A stretch of 64,000 bases of DNA from Pseudomonadota bacterium (GCA_020161855.1 JAIUNJ010000005.1:62001-126000), one strand, 5' to 3'; counted from the first letter of the stretch, positions 35,346-44,625 are shown. Translations and numbers: made by a program. The notes: generated by a model not told the origin, from the sequence alone.

Positions 35346-36362
35346 TCAGTGCCCTCCCCCGCGCTCGGCATTGGCCTGGCGGATGTTCCAGATCATGATC
35401 GGCAGCACGGCCAGCATGATGACAATTGCAATGGCGGCGCCGCGGCCGAAGTCGCCACCACCGCGGAACATCCAGTCAAACATCAGATTGGCCAGAACCT
35501 GCGTGTCCCACTGGCCATTGGTCATTGTCAGGACAATGTCGAAAACCTTGAGCACCAGAACCGTGATGGTGGTCCAGACGACGACGATCGTGGTCATGAT
35601 CTGGGGCACCATGATGCGCCAGAAGATCTTGAAGGGACCGGCGCCGTCGATGACGGCCGCCTCGATGGTGTCTTCCGGGACTCCGCGCAAGGCGGCACCG
35701 AGGATGACCGTCGCAAAGCCGGTCTGGATCCAGATCAGGATCATCATGAGGAAGAAGTTGTTCCAGAAGGGAAGCGCGATCCACACCTGTGGCGAGAAAC
35801 CAAACCATTCCACCACGGCGTTGAGAATGCCGATCTGCTCCTGGCCTTCGCCGCGGAAGTCATAGACGAACTTCCAGATCACGGAGGCACCAACGAAGGA
35901 AATGGCGAGCGGCAGGAAAATCAGGCTGCGCGCGATGGAGCCCCACCAGATGCGATCGGTGAGAACGGCAATGACGAGGCCCAGAAATGTGCAGGCCGCC
36001 GGCACCACAAGAAGCCAGAGGAAATTGTTGAAGATCGATGTGCGGAACTGCGTGTCCTTCGCAGCCCAGGCATAGTTGTCGAAGCCGACAAACCTGCTGC
36101 CGGTCTTGTCCTGAAAGGAGAGAATGAGCGTCTCGATGACGGGATAGACGAGATAGACACACAGCAGGACGAGCGCCGGGCCGAGAAAGAGCCAAGGCCT
36201 CACCGAAGACTGGATTTTCAGATTGCGGATGGCATGCGCATCATTGCTGGCCGAAGCCGGGAAGAGGCGGTCGAGCAGCAGGTTCGAAGCGTAGAAGTAG
36301 CCCACACAGCCGCCGACGCCGATGAGAACGGTCGCAAAGGCCCAGAACACCTGAGTCAACAT
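35346..36362 (-). CDS. carbohydrate ABC transporter permease (AglF/MalF-like)
   Basis: This 338-residue inner-membrane permease has an N-terminal helix (FWAFATVLIGVGGCVGYFYA), a further six helices and the coupling motif TIEAAVIDGAGPFKIFWRIMVPQ. It is the partner of the AglG-like protein. ATG 36362 (MLTQVFWAF) has AGGGGA upstream. The frame extends 39 codons more, but that part crosses a terminator hairpin and is not coding. Confidence 0.92.
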   Translation of the reverse strand: MLTQVFWAFATVLIGVGGCVGYFYASNLLLDRLFPASASNDAHAIRNLKIQSSVRPWLFLGPALVLLCVYLVYPVIETLILSFQDKTGSRFVGFDNYAWAAKDTQFRTSIFNNFLWLLVVPAACTFLGLVIAVLTDRIWWGSIARSLIFLPLAISFVGASVIWKFVYDFRGEGQEQIGILNAVVEWFGFSPQVWIALPFWNNFFLMMILIWIQTGFATVILGAALRGVPEDTIEAAVIDGAGPFKIFWRIMVPQIMTTIVVVWTTITVLVLKVFDIVLTMTNGQWDTQVLANLMFDWMFRGGGDFGRGAAIAIVIMLAVLPIMIWNIRQANAERGGGH

Positions 36363-36382
36363 GGAATGGTCCCCTGTCAGGT

Positions 36383-36443
36383 AAAAAAGGCTGCGCAGAA
36401 CCCGGTTGTCCAGGCCCCCGGGTCTGGGCCAGGTTCCGCGCAG
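36383..36443 (-). terminator. intercistronic terminator-like hairpin after the AglE-like gene
   Basis: On the minus strand, CTGCGCGGAACCT pairs with GGGTTCTGCGCAG (with G:U pairs), enclosing a GC-rich inner hairpin, and is followed by CC and six T residues (36383-36388). It begins 17 bases past the binding-protein stop and lies before the permease genes, so it should limit permease expression. Confidence 0.8.
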
Positions 36444-36460
36444 TTGGGAGGAATGCAGGG

Positions 36461-37816
36461 TTACTTGATTTCGTCCCACGCCTTCTGGATGGCAGCACCG
36501 GTGTCGGCAGCAGACTTGCCGCCAACATAATCCACCATACCAGTCCAGAACGCTCCGGCACCGATCTTGCCGGGCATGAGGTCGGAAGCGTCGAAGCGGA
36601 AGGTCGTCGCCGTGGTCAGGATGGCGCCCTCCTTCTTCAGGGTCTCATTGGCATAGGCTTCCGCATTGACCGTCTTGAGCGGCGTCAGGAAACCTGACTG
36701 CGCCATCCACAGTTCATGGGCCAACGGCAGCTTCAGGAAATCGATGAAGGCGCGCGCGGCCTTGGAGTCCTTGGTGATGGTCACGAGTGTGCCGGCACCG
36801 AGCACCGGCGTGCCAAGCTCGGGCTTGGACGCGAAGGGCGGGAAGTAGAAGAAATCCGCATCCTGTCCGAGCTTCGTGCCTTCCGGGAAGAAGGACGGAA
36901 TGAAGGACGCCTGACGGTGCATGTAGCACTTGGGCGGCGTGGCGAAGAGGCCTTTCGGGCTGTCGCGGAAATCGGTCGAGGCCACACCGGCGGCACCGCC
37001 GTCGACATAGGCATCGTTGCGGGCAAACTTGCCGAACTCATCGATTGCACCGACCACTTCGGGTGAGTCGAACTTCAGTTCGTTGGTCACCCACTTGTCG
37101 TAGGCTTCTGGCGTCTGGGTACGCAGCATGAGGTCTTCCACCCAGTCGGTGGCCGGCCAGCCGGTTGCACCGCCCGAACCCAGACCGATGCACCAGGGCT
37201 TGCCACCATCGGCCACGATCTTGTCGGAGAGCGCAAAGAGCTCTTCCATGGTCTTGGGGATTTCATAGTCGGCATCCGCGAAATTCTCGGGAACGTACCA
37301 GACGAGGCTCTTCAGGTCGGCCTTGTAGGGGAAGGCAAAGAACTTGGAAGCGCCGTCCTTGTCCTTGTAAGTGCCGAGGCTGACCCAGCTTTCGCCGGCG
37401 CCATAATTGTCCTTGATGAAGCTGGCGTCACCATCGGTCAGCGGCACGAGGCGGCCCTTGGCGGCAAGATCAGCGAGAAGGCCCGGCTGCGGCAGGATGG
37501 CAATGTTCGGAGGCGAACCCGCCTCCGTGTCGATCACGATCTGCTGCTCATAATTCTCAGAGGAGGCGTAGTTCACCGTCGCTCCGGTCGCTTCACGGAA
37601 ATACTCGAGAATCGACTGCACAAGCGCTTCGTCATCACCGCGCCAGGGACCAAAGACCGTGAGCGTCTCTCCCTTGAGGTCGACCTTTTTCAGTTCTTCG
37701 AAGTTTGCCCAGTTGAAGCGGGCGTCCTCGCCCGGCTTGAACTTGAGTTCTGCCAATGCGGGCGTAGCCACGGCGAGGGCCAGAGTTGCAACAGTGAGCG
37801 CGAGACGCAGTTTCAT
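36461..37816 (-). CDS. alpha-glucoside ABC transporter substrate-binding protein, AglE-like
   Basis: This 451-residue periplasmic-binding protein has a Sec signal (MKLRLALTVATLALAVATPALA). Sequence blocks match AglE-type alpha-glucoside receptors: LTVFGPWRGDDEALV, TEAGSPPNIAILPQPGLLADLA and KCYMHRQASFIPSFF. AglE receptors bind maltose, sucrose and trehalose. The start at 37816 has a strong site (TTGGGAGGATATCCG). It is first in the operon that ends with thuA- and thuB-like genes, so a glucose disaccharide is the likely ligand. Confidence 0.93.
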   Translation of the reverse strand: MKLRLALTVATLALAVATPALAELKFKPGEDARFNWANFEELKKVDLKGETLTVFGPWRGDDEALVQSILEYFREATGATVNYASSENYEQQIVIDTEAGSPPNIAILPQPGLLADLAAKGRLVPLTDGDASFIKDNYGAGESWVSLGTYKDKDGASKFFAFPYKADLKSLVWYVPENFADADYEIPKTMEELFALSDKIVADGGKPWCIGLGSGGATGWPATDWVEDLMLRTQTPEAYDKWVTNELKFDSPEVVGAIDEFGKFARNDAYVDGGAAGVASTDFRDSPKGLFATPPKCYMHRQASFIPSFFPEGTKLGQDADFFYFPPFASKPELGTPVLGAGTLVTITKDSKAARAFIDFLKLPLAHELWMAQSGFLTPLKTVNAEAYANETLKKEGAILTTATTFRFDASDLMPGKIGAGAFWTGMVDYVGGKSAADTGAAIQKAWDEIK

Positions 37817-37887
37817 CGGATATCCTCCCAAGACGAACGATCGAAACATTATGATCCACGACGGCTTTGGCGAGGTCTTCCTTCTTT

Positions 37888-37899
37888 CAAAGCGCTTTG
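37888..37899. promoter_or_regulatory. LacI-type operator before the AglE-like operon
   Basis: CAAAGCGCTTTG is a perfect 12-bp palindrome with the central CG favoured by LacI-family repressors. It sits just downstream of the predicted promoter at 37909-37937, where bound repressor would block transcription. A matching core occurs at 38045. Confidence 0.75.
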
Positions 37900-37908
37900 G
37901 ATAAATTT

Positions 37909-37937
37909 CTCGTATGCTCGCGCGCCAGTAGAGTCAA
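37909..37937 (-). promoter_or_regulatory. predicted promoter of the disaccharide operon
   Basis: On the minus strand, CTTGACT (-35 TTGACT at 37932-37937), a 17-base spacer and TACGAG (37909-37914) resemble rhizobial housekeeping promoters. The operator at 37888-37899 overlaps the expected transcription start. Confidence 0.55.
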
Positions 37938-37946
37938 GTCCAAACC

Positions 37947-37958
37947 ATGCAATTGCAT
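37947..37958. promoter_or_regulatory. palindrome ATGCAATTGCAT in the agl/lacI divergent region
   Basis: This perfect 12-bp palindrome lies ten bases upstream of the predicted -35 of the disaccharide operon, a suitable position for an activator. No regulator is identified. Confidence 0.35.
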
Positions 37959-38044
37959 TTAAAACAGGCAAACCATGCCGCGCTGCACAAGACATTTCGC
38001 AACCGCATCATCAGTTGAACGCAGGCGGCTCGACCTCACTATTG

Positions 38045-38054
38045 AAAGCGCTTT
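38045..38054. promoter_or_regulatory. second LacI-type operator, before the regulator gene
   Basis: AAAGCGCTTT repeats the core of the operator at 37888 and lies just before the LacI gene. Two sites 156 bp apart would allow autoregulation and DNA looping. Confidence 0.65.
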
Positions 38055-38078
38055 GGAACTGTGAAATGTTTCAACGGC

Positions 38079-39110
38079 ATGAATCTGCGCGAACTTTCAA
38101 GACTTCTGCACCTGTCGCAGACGACAGTGAGCCGGGCTTTGAACGGATTTCCGGAAGTGTCGGAAGCGACACGCGCGCGCGTCAAGGCTGCGGCCGATCT
38201 TCACGGCTATCGTCCATCCGCCGCCGCCCGCCGCCTCGCGACCGGGCAATCGGGCACGCTTGGTGTTGTCTTCCCGCGCGAGCGCAACATGCTGGGTGAT
38301 CTGCTCTTCACAGAGTTCCTGAGCAGTGGCGTCGAACGCTGCTCCGAACTTGGCTACGACATCACACTGGCCATGGCGCGGGGCGCCCAGACGGAAGAAG
38401 CGGTCTACCGCCGCGCGGTGCGTTCGGCGCGCGTTGACGCCATGATCCTCTCCAGCCCGCTGGTCGCCGATCCACGCATTGCCCTCCTTCAAGCCTTGCG
38501 GATGCCCTTCATTCTGCATGGCCGTACACGCGCGGAGACACCCTATCTCTCACTCGATATCGACAATCGTGGCGCCTTCTTCCAGGCCGCCGGCCTTCTC
38601 TGCGATCTGGGGCATCGCCGCATTGCCCTGATCAATGGCGATACGCGCTACTATTATGCCAACGACCGCGATGAAGGTTTCCGCTCGGCACTCACCGGCA
38701 AGGGCGTTGCAGTCAATCCAGCGCTTGTGGCGAGCAGCAACATGACCGAGAGCCACGGCGCAGAGGAAACAGCGCGCATGCTTGCCTTGCCGCTGCAGGA
38801 GCGGCCCACGGCTTTCCTCTGTTCATCGATCGCGCAGGCACAGGGTGTGAAACGTGTACTCGACGGCAGCGGCTTGGCAATCGGCCGCGATGTTTCGCTC
38901 ATCGCCCATGATGACCGCCTTGCCGATATGCGGGCCGAGAGTTTTGATCCGCCATTGACCGCGACCCAATCGCCGATCGGGGCTGCGGGCAAGCGTGTGG
39001 TCGAGAAGATCATCGAGCATCTGCGCGAGCCCGACGCCCCCTTGTCACAGGAGGTCTGGCCTGTTGATCTGCTGGTCCGTGCCTCAACAGGACCTGCACC
39101 TGCGCCATGA
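38079..39110 (+). CDS. LacI-family transcriptional repressor (AglR-like)
   Basis: The 343-residue protein has an N-terminal LacI helix-turn-helix (NLRELSRLLHLSQTTVSRALNG) and hinge region (GYRPSAAARRLATG), then a periplasmic-binding-like effector domain. It is divergent from the AglE-like operon and probably represses it through the paired CAAAGCGCTTTG sites, with a disaccharide or its product as inducer. ATG 38079 gives the family N-terminus; GTG 38061 in frame is possible. The next gene starts at its stop (ATGA). Confidence 0.9.
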   Translation: MNLRELSRLLHLSQTTVSRALNGFPEVSEATRARVKAAADLHGYRPSAAARRLATGQSGTLGVVFPRERNMLGDLLFTEFLSSGVERCSELGYDITLAMARGAQTEEAVYRRAVRSARVDAMILSSPLVADPRIALLQALRMPFILHGRTRAETPYLSLDIDNRGAFFQAAGLLCDLGHRRIALINGDTRYYYANDRDEGFRSALTGKGVAVNPALVASSNMTESHGAEETARMLALPLQERPTAFLCSSIAQAQGVKRVLDGSGLAIGRDVSLIAHDDRLADMRAESFDPPLTATQSPIGAAGKRVVEKIIEHLREPDAPLSQEVWPVDLLVRASTGPAPAP

Positions 39111-39913
39111 TTCGCGATTTCGACGACGCTTACAGCAACAGCGCCTATATTCCGTGTGGTGCCGACTATCCCGCCCGCTGGACAGCCGATGCCGCATTGT
39201 TCCGGGCCGCCCAGACGAATGCCATGCTCGATCTGCGCTATGGCGACGGGCCCCGGCAGGCCTGTGACGTCTTCATGCCAGCGGGTACGCCGAAGGGCCT
39301 CGCCGTCTTTGTCCATGGTGGATACTGGATGAGATTCGGAAAAGCGGACTGGTCGCACCTCGCAGCCGGCGCACAGGCCCGCGGCTGGGTTGTTGTACTC
39401 CCCGGCTACACGCTTGCACCGGACAACAGCATCGGCGGCATCACCAGCGAGATTGCAAAGGCCATCACCATGCTGGCCAAACGTTTCGACGGCCCGCTCC
39501 GGATCGCCGGCCATTCAGCAGGCGGGCATCTTGCCAGCCGCATGATCTGCGAACCGAGCCAGTTGCCGCTCGAGGTCTTGGAGCGTGTGGCAAAGGTGGT
39601 CTCGATCAGCGGGCTGCATGATCTGCGGCCCTTCCTGCGCACGAAGATGAACGAGACGCTGAAGCTCACGGAGCTGGAAGCCCGGAACGAAAGCCCGGCC
39701 CTGCGCCGGCCGCGCGATGGTGTTTCAGTGACAGCCTGGGTCGGCAGTGACGAGCGGCCGGAGTTTATCAGGCAGAGTGAGCTTCTGGCCAATGTGTGGA
39801 CGGGGCTCGGTGTCGACATTCACGTCCACCACGAGCCCCGTCGGCATCATTTCGATGTGATTGACGATCTGCGCTCCGCCGACTCGTACTTGACCCGGCT
39901 GTTCGCGCCCTGA
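39107..39913 (+). CDS. alpha/beta hydrolase, arylformamidase/carboxylesterase-like
   Basis: This 268-residue hydrolase carries the oxyanion-hole motif HGGYWM and the nucleophile motif GHSAGGHL, with a C-terminal His in RRHHFDVID. HGGYW is typical of alternative kynurenine formamidases and related esterases. The substrate is unknown. It overlaps the LacI gene stop by four bases, so it may be expressed with the regulator. Confidence 0.83.
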   Translation: MIRDFDDAYSNSAYIPCGADYPARWTADAALFRAAQTNAMLDLRYGDGPRQACDVFMPAGTPKGLAVFVHGGYWMRFGKADWSHLAAGAQARGWVVVLPGYTLAPDNSIGGITSEIAKAITMLAKRFDGPLRIAGHSAGGHLASRMICEPSQLPLEVLERVAKVVSISGLHDLRPFLRTKMNETLKLTELEARNESPALRRPRDGVSVTAWVGSDERPEFIRQSELLANVWTGLGVDIHVHHEPRRHHFDVIDDLRSADSYLTRLFAP

Positions 39914-39915
39914 TC

Positions 39916-40113
39916 TCAGAACTGGTCCGACATCACGTTGAAGCGGGTAAGGCCGATGTCACGCAGCATGCGGTCATCCAGGTTCATCAGCTGCTGGCGG
40001 GCGGCACGGCGCAGCATGTGCTGGCGGAGCGCGTGGCTGACGCGGCCAAAGAGGCCCGGATTGTGGCGGGCGGTGATTTCGACGAGCTTAGCGGTAGTCA
40101 TTGTTCTTGCCAT
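39916..40113 (-). CDS. DUF1127 domain small protein
   Basis: This is a 65-residue basic protein with the C-terminal DUF1127 motif LMNLDDRMLRDIGLTRFNV. Such proteins are abundant in Rhizobiales; a few act with small RNAs in phosphate and carbon metabolism. An alternative start is ATG 40101 (MTTAKLVE). It is convergent with the hydrolase gene, with stops two bases apart. Confidence 0.85.
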   Translation of the reverse strand: MARTMTTAKLVEITARHNPGLFGRVSHALRQHMLRRAARQQLMNLDDRMLRDIGLTRFNVMSDQF

Positions 40114-40236
40114 TCATTAGGTGTGTTCGAATGGCGCGGGAAATAGCCAACCAGCTCTTTACCCAGCCTGAAGCGGGCATTCATTTTCAGTTCAGTCAGC
40201 GGAATTTTGGGGAGCTTTGGCGGTGCCTGGAAGAAA

Positions 40237-40311
<75 letters not shown>

Positions 40312-40403
40312 GCACCTTCGATCTGCCGGGGCCTCTTGCCACAGGCCGCCCTCAGGTGCAACCCGCCCGTTGACAGGCGTGCCGCTTCGGCCAGAATTGC
40401 CCC

Positions 40404-40529
40404 ATGACCGGCAAAACCACAGCCAAATCAGGCCGCAAGAAAAAGCTGGCTGCGGCGCTCCGCGCCAATCTCAAGCGCCGCAAGGAAACCACCAGCAAGG
40501 AACCACCCGCCCGTGACAAAACCAAGTGA
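40404..40529 (+). CDS. small basic protein, 41 residues
   Basis: An ATG opens 41 codons with a very basic product, beginning MTGKTTAKSGRKKKL and ending in KEPPARDKTK. It overlaps the start of the following membrane-protein gene (GTG 40513). Lysine and arginine make up about a third of the residues, suggesting nucleic-acid contact. I recognise no named family; it is probably real because of composition and coupling. Confidence 0.6.
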   Translation: MTGKTTAKSGRKKKLAAALRANLKRRKETTSKEPPARDKTK

Positions 40530-40845
40530 CAGGCCAGGCTATGTCGCCCGTGAAGGCTTCAACCTGCTCCACATCATCTTCACGATTCTGGCGGGCCTGA
40601 GCCTGCTGGCGGCACTTGGCGTCCTGACATGGGATGCCTGGAGCTGGCTCTCCGGGCGCGGCACGGGCTTCACGCTGTTCGATGCCGTGCTGCAGTGGCT
40701 GCTGGGTTCGCCACCACCTGCCTCGGAAATGGGGCTCGGGCTCAAGGCCTTAGCCATCCTGTCGCTGCTGCCGCTGGGGCCACTGCTGGCAGCACTTGCC
40801 TGGATCTTCTACAAGATCGGCAATGGTTTCGAGAGACTGGGCTGA
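40513..40845 (+). CDS. small membrane protein, two helices
   Basis: This 110-residue protein starting at GTG 40513 has two hydrophobic segments (IIFTILAGLSLLAALGVLTW and LAILSLLPLGPLLAALAWIFY) joined by a polar loop. It is probably an inner-membrane hairpin. No family is recognised. It overlaps the preceding 41-codon gene by 17 bases, which supports both. Confidence 0.65.
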   Translation: MTKPSDRPGYVAREGFNLLHIIFTILAGLSLLAALGVLTWDAWSWLSGRGTGFTLFDAVLQWLLGSPPPASEMGLGLKALAILSLLPLGPLLAALAWIFYKIGNGFERLG

Positions 40846-40848
40846 GCC

Positions 40849-41787
40849 CTAAAAGCTGACGGCGGAGGTATTGGCGCCGCAGAGGAGCACGGCCACCCGC
40901 TCGCCAGGGGCCGGGCGATAGCGCCCTGACAACAGGGCCGCGAGCGCCGTGGCGCCGCCCGGTTCAGCCACCACCCGCAAAACCTCCCAGATCTGTTTCT
41001 GGGCTTCGGCTATGGCCTCATCCGGCACAAGAACCGCCTCGGCAATGTGGCGCCTGGCGATGTCGAACATGATCGATCCCACCCGGCGGGGCGCCAGCGA
41101 ATCGGCAGCAATGCCGCCTGCCGGTGAGTCGACAGGTTCGCCTGCCCTGAGGGCATTGTGCAGCGTTGGCGCCAGCTCCGGTTCCACGGAAACGACCTTC
41201 ACGCGGCCCTCGTACCAGGCCGCAATGCCGCCGATCAGGCCGCCGCCGCCGGTTGCCACCAGCAGCGTGTCGATGCCGGGGGCCTGCTCTTCGAGCTCGA
41301 GGCCTACGGTGCCCTGCCCCAACAGTGTTTCCACCTGCTCGAAGGCATGCACCTTCATCGCCCCGGACTGGCTGGCAAAGGCGTCGCAACCGGCAAGCGC
41401 CTCGTCATAGCGCTCTCCGCCGACCACCAGATCGGCCCCGTAGCTCCTGATCCGGGCAATCTTGGCGGGCGAGGAGATGGCAGGCACGAAAATGCGGGCC
41501 TTATGCCCCAGCCGCCGCGCGGCAAAGGCGACGGCAGCGCCATGATTGCCACCGGAAGCCGCCGTCACGCCGGCCGCCGGAACAGGCCTCGCCATGAGGT
41601 TTGCGAAGGCGCCCCGGGCCTTGAAGGAACCTGTGTGCTGCATGAACTCGAGCTTGAAGGCGAGCGCTTCCCCGGTGAGCCCGAAGTCCCCGGCCGCCAC
41701 CTCGATGACGGGGGTCTGGCGGATCTGTGGGCGAATCAGGCTGTGGGTTTGGGCAATGGCGGCGCGGGTAATGGCGGGGCTGGTCAT
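40849..41787 (-). CDS. PLP-dependent threonine/serine dehydratase family protein
   Basis: The 312-residue fold-type II enzyme has the PLP lysine in GSFKARGA, the substrate loop [11 protein letters not shown], the phosphate-binding [10 protein letters not shown] and a C-terminal serine/cysteine region (LLCGANTS). These enzymes deaminate threonine or serine or racemise them. No regulatory ACT domain is present, so it is the catabolic or racemase type. The start [15 protein letters not shown] at 41787 fits the family; the longer frame crosses the murA promoter. Confidence 0.88.
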   Translation of the reverse strand: MTSPAITRAAIAQTHSLIRPQIRQTPVIEVAAGDFGLTGEALAFKLEFMQHTGSFKARGAFANLMARPVPAAGVTAASGGNHGAAVAFAARRLGHKARIFVPAISSPAKIARIRSYGADLVVGGERYDEALAGCDAFASQSGAMKVHAFEQVETLLGQGTVGLELEEQAPGIDTLLVATGGGGLIGGIAAWYEGRVKVVSVEPELAPTLHNALRAGEPVDSPAGGIAADSLAPRRVGSIMFDIARRHIAEAVLVPDEAIAEAQKQIWEVLRVVAEPGGATALAALLSGRYRPAPGERVAVLLCGANTSAVSF

Positions 41788-41958
41788 GGGCGCCAGATAG
41801 GCGCGCGCGAATCTCTCCCGCAAGACCGGAAATGTCTGCATTGTCCTTGCAAAATGGCAGTTGCCCCAAAGCCGCCATTTATGCTTGTAAGCGTCCCCAC
41901 GGGACGTTTCGCACCTGCACAAATCACCGATACGCAGGCTTTCACAGGGATCACGCAC

Positions 41959-43248
41959 ATGGATCGCATCCGCATTCGCGGCGGCAATAAACTGAACGGC
42001 AGCATCGAGATTTCGGGCGCCAAGAACGCCGCCCTGCCGCTGATGATTGTGTCGCTGCTGACACCCGAGACGCTGACGCTGCACAATGTGCCGCGCCTCG
42101 TGGACGTGCTGCGCCTGCAGAAGATCCTCGGCAACCACGGCGTTGACATCATGACGGCTGGCAAGCGCGCGGGCCAGGCGGCTACGGCGGGCGAGACCCT
42201 CAGGATTTCCGCCAAGACCATCGTCGACACCACAGCGCCCTATGATCTCGTTTCAAAGATGCGCGCCTCTTTCTGGGTGCTCGGACCGCTCATCGCCCGT
42301 TGCGGCGAGGCCAAGGTCTCCCTGCCCGGCGGCTGCGCCATCGGCACGCGGCCGGTCGATATGCATCTTCTCGCGATGGAGAAGCTGGGTGCCGTCTGTG
42401 ACATCGAAAATGGCTATGTCATCGCCAGGGCGAAGAAGGGTCTCAAGGGCGGACACATCGCCTTCTCGAAGGTTTCGGTGGGTGCGACCCACGCGGCCCT
42501 GATGGCCGCCGTGCTCGCGGACGGCGACACGATCATCGAGAATGCAGCAACCGAGCCGGAAATCGGCGACGTGGCCGAATGCCTCGTCAAGATGGGTGCG
42601 AAGATCGAAGGCATCCACAGCCGCACCCTCAAGATCACCGGCGTCACCTCCCTGCACGGCGCCGAGCACACGGTCATTCCTGACCGCATCGAGACCGGCA
42701 CCTATGCGATGGCGGTCGGCATGGCAGGCGGCGACGTGACGCTGCGCGGCGCCCGCGCCGACACGCTCGACAATGTCGTGCTCACCATGCAGCGCGCTGG
42801 CATCGCCGTCGACAAGACGAATGAAGGCCTGCGGATCCGCCGCAATGGTTCCGGCATCCTGCCCGTCGACGTGACGACCGATCCCTTCCCCGGTTTCCCG
42901 ACCGATCTCCAGGCGCAGTTCATGGGCCTGATGACCATGGCTCAGGGTACTTCTCATATCCGCGAGACCATCTTCGAGAACCGTTTCATGCATGTGCAGG
43001 AACTGGCCCGCCTCGGCGCCGACATTCACCTGCATGGCGACATGGCGGAAGTGCGCGGTGTCAGGAAGCTGACGGGCGCCGACGTGATGGCCACTGACCT
43101 GCGCGCCTCGGTGTCGCTGGTCATTGCCGGCCTTGCGGCGGAAGGCGAAACCATGCTCCATCGTGTCTATCATCTGGACCGCGGCTTCGAAGCTCTCGAA
43201 GAGAAGCTTTCGGCCTGCGGGGCAGATGTGACACGCATTTCGGGATAG
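41959..43248 (+). CDS. murA: UDP-N-acetylglucosamine 1-carboxyvinyltransferase
   Basis: This enzyme carries out the first committed step of peptidoglycan synthesis, adding enolpyruvate to UDP-GlcNAc. It has 429 residues with both inside-out barrel domains. The start [26 protein letters not shown] is the family N-terminus, including the essential KN pair. The catalytic loop [11 protein letters not shown] keeps Cys126, the residue fosfomycin modifies. The C-terminal half has [19 protein letters not shown]. It leads a cluster with DUF2948, UPF0262 and phosphatase-like genes. Confidence 0.97.
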   Translation: MDRIRIRGGNKLNGSIEISGAKNAALPLMIVSLLTPETLTLHNVPRLVDVLRLQKILGNHGVDIMTAGKRAGQAATAGETLRISAKTIVDTTAPYDLVSKMRASFWVLGPLIARCGEAKVSLPGGCAIGTRPVDMHLLAMEKLGAVCDIENGYVIARAKKGLKGGHIAFSKVSVGATHAALMAAVLADGDTIIENAATEPEIGDVAECLVKMGAKIEGIHSRTLKITGVTSLHGAEHTVIPDRIETGTYAMAVGMAGGDVTLRGARADTLDNVVLTMQRAGIAVDKTNEGLRIRRNGSGILPVDVTTDPFPGFPTDLQAQFMGLMTMAQGTSHIRETIFENRFMHVQELARLGADIHLHGDMAEVRGVRKLTGADVMATDLRASVSLVIAGLAAEGETMLHRVYHLDRGFEALEEKLSACGADVTRISG

Positions 43249-43251
43249 GCC

Positions 43252-43680
43252 TTGCTGCACCTCACGGCGACAGATGCAGATGATCTCTCCGTTATCTCTG
43301 CCCAGATGCAGGATGCGGTCATCCGCTTTGGCGACATCAGGTTCCTGAAGAAGCAGCGGCGCTTTGCCCTCGTGGCCAACCGCTTCGCCTGGGATGCGCT
43401 GCCGGAAAAATCCAGGCGGCGCGCCGGGCTGGTCTTCAACGATATCTCGGGCGTGCGGCGCCTCAGCCCGAAAGCTCCCGGCGAAGATACCATTCTGTCC
43501 TTGCTCTCCATCGGCTTCACGCCGGGAGCCGGAGGCGACGGGATTTCCGGAACCGTGACGCTCACCTTCGCGGGAGGCCACGCCTTCGCCCTTGCGGCCG
43601 GCTGCGTCGATGCGCAGCTCGATGACCTCGGCCCGGCCTGGGGCACCGCCTTCTTGCCCGGCCACGAGGACAAGACGTGA
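43252..43680 (+). CDS. DUF2948 family protein
   Basis: This 142-residue cytoplasmic protein matches the DUF2948 pattern: LHLTATDADDLSVISAQMQDAV, then FALVANRFAWD and a C-terminal DLGPAWGTAFLPGHED. Its role is unknown. It starts with TTG three bases after murA and ends in an overlap with the UPF0262 gene, so the three are one transcription unit. Confidence 0.85.
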   Translation: MLHLTATDADDLSVISAQMQDAVIRFGDIRFLKKQRRFALVANRFAWDALPEKSRRRAGLVFNDISGVRRLSPKAPGEDTILSLLSIGFTPGAGGDGISGTVTLTFAGGHAFALAAGCVDAQLDDLGPAWGTAFLPGHEDKT

Positions 43681-44156
43681 CGGGCAAGCCGCCTGGCCGG
43701 CTCGGTTCGGTCGAGCTTGATTCCTCGCTCGGGCGCGGGCCCTCACCTGAAGCCGAACATGAGCGCGCCACGGCCATCTATGATCTGATCGAAGACAACC
43801 GCTTTGCCCTGGCCAATGGCGTGCCCGGCCCCTACCACCTCATCCTGTCGACACAGGAAGGGCGTCTCGTGCTCGATGTGCGCAATGCGGCGCAGCAGCC
43901 GATCATGGCCTTTGGCCTGTCGCTCACGCCGTTCCGCCGCATCGTCCGCGACTACTTTGCCATCTGCGACAGCTACTACGAGGCCATCCGCTCCGCCTCG
44001 CCGCAACAGATCGAAACCATCGACATGGCGCGCCGCGGCCTCCACAATGAAGGCAGCGAAATCCTGATGGAACGGCTGGCGGGCAAGGTCGACACTGATC
44101 TCGATACGGCGCGGCGCCTGTTCACGCTGGTCTGCGCCCTGGTGTGGAAGGGCTGA
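43677..44156 (+). CDS. UPF0262 family protein
   Basis: This 159-residue protein of unknown function has UPF0262 blocks LILSTQEGRLVLDVRN and LSLTPFRRIVRDYFAICDSYY, then MARRGLHNEGSEILMERL. It starts with GTG 43677, overlapping the DUF2948 stop (GTGA). The family is restricted to alphaproteobacteria and sits between murA/hisD-like genes and a phosphatase gene in many genomes. Confidence 0.9.
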   Translation: MTGKPPGRLGSVELDSSLGRGPSPEAEHERATAIYDLIEDNRFALANGVPGPYHLILSTQEGRLVLDVRNAAQQPIMAFGLSLTPFRRIVRDYFAICDSYYEAIRSASPQQIETIDMARRGLHNEGSEILMERLAGKVDTDLDTARRLFTLVCALVWKG

Positions 44157-44157
44157 C

Positions 44158-44583
44158 ATGGACAAGCGCCTGCCACATGCCATCCTCTTCGTCTGCACCC
44201 AGAATGCCATCCGCTCGCCCATGGCGGCGGCCATCATGCATGCAGCCCACGGGCATCGTGTCTATGTTGCGTCGGCCGGGATCGAGGCTGGTGATCCAGA
44301 CCCCTTCGTGGGTCTCGTCATGGACGAGATCGGGCTCGACCTCACCCGCCACCGCCCGCATGCCATCGACGATCTTGCCGATCACGCCTTCGATCTTGTG
44401 GTGACCCTGTCGCCCGAAGCCAGGGCCCATGCCGAGGAGATGGCGAAGACACTCGCCATCGAGGTTGAGCACTGGCCAACACCCGACCCTTCCAAGGAAC
44501 AGGGCAGCCGCAACCAGATCATGGATTCCTATCGCGCCGTGCGCGATGGCCTGGCCAAGAATGTGAGAGAGCGCTTCGGCTGA
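44158..44583 (+). CDS. low-molecular-weight protein-tyrosine-phosphatase family protein
   Basis: The 141-residue protein has the phosphate-binding loop at the N-terminus, FVCTQNAIRSP, a CX5R signature with nucleophile Cys13, and a C-terminal PDPSKEQGS that should supply the acid Asp. Members include tyrosine phosphatases and arsenate reductases; no ars genes are nearby, so a phosphatase or an uncharacterised role is more likely. It follows UPF0262 by one base. Confidence 0.88.
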   Translation: MDKRLPHAILFVCTQNAIRSPMAAAIMHAAHGHRVYVASAGIEAGDPDPFVGLVMDEIGLDLTRHRPHAIDDLADHAFDLVVTLSPEARAHAEEMAKTLAIEVEHWPTPDPSKEQGSRNQIMDSYRAVRDGLAKNVRERFG

Positions 44584-44595
44584 GTGCCAAAAGCA

Positions 44596-44625
44596 AAAGC
44601 CGCGTTCGATATCAAACGCGGCTTT
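44596..44625. terminator. hairpin between the phosphatase-like gene and cspA
   Basis: AAAGCCGCGTT (44596-44606) and AACGCGGCTTT (44615-44625) form an 11-bp perfect stem with an 8-base loop. The minus-strand reading is followed by TTGCTTTTGG and the plus-strand reading by CC, so it could terminate either convergent gene, better for cspA. Confidence 0.65.

Noticed and set aside
36391..36479. N-terminal extension of the AglF-like permease
   Set aside because: It runs through the terminator hairpin and into the binding-protein gene; the shorter start has a good ribosome site.
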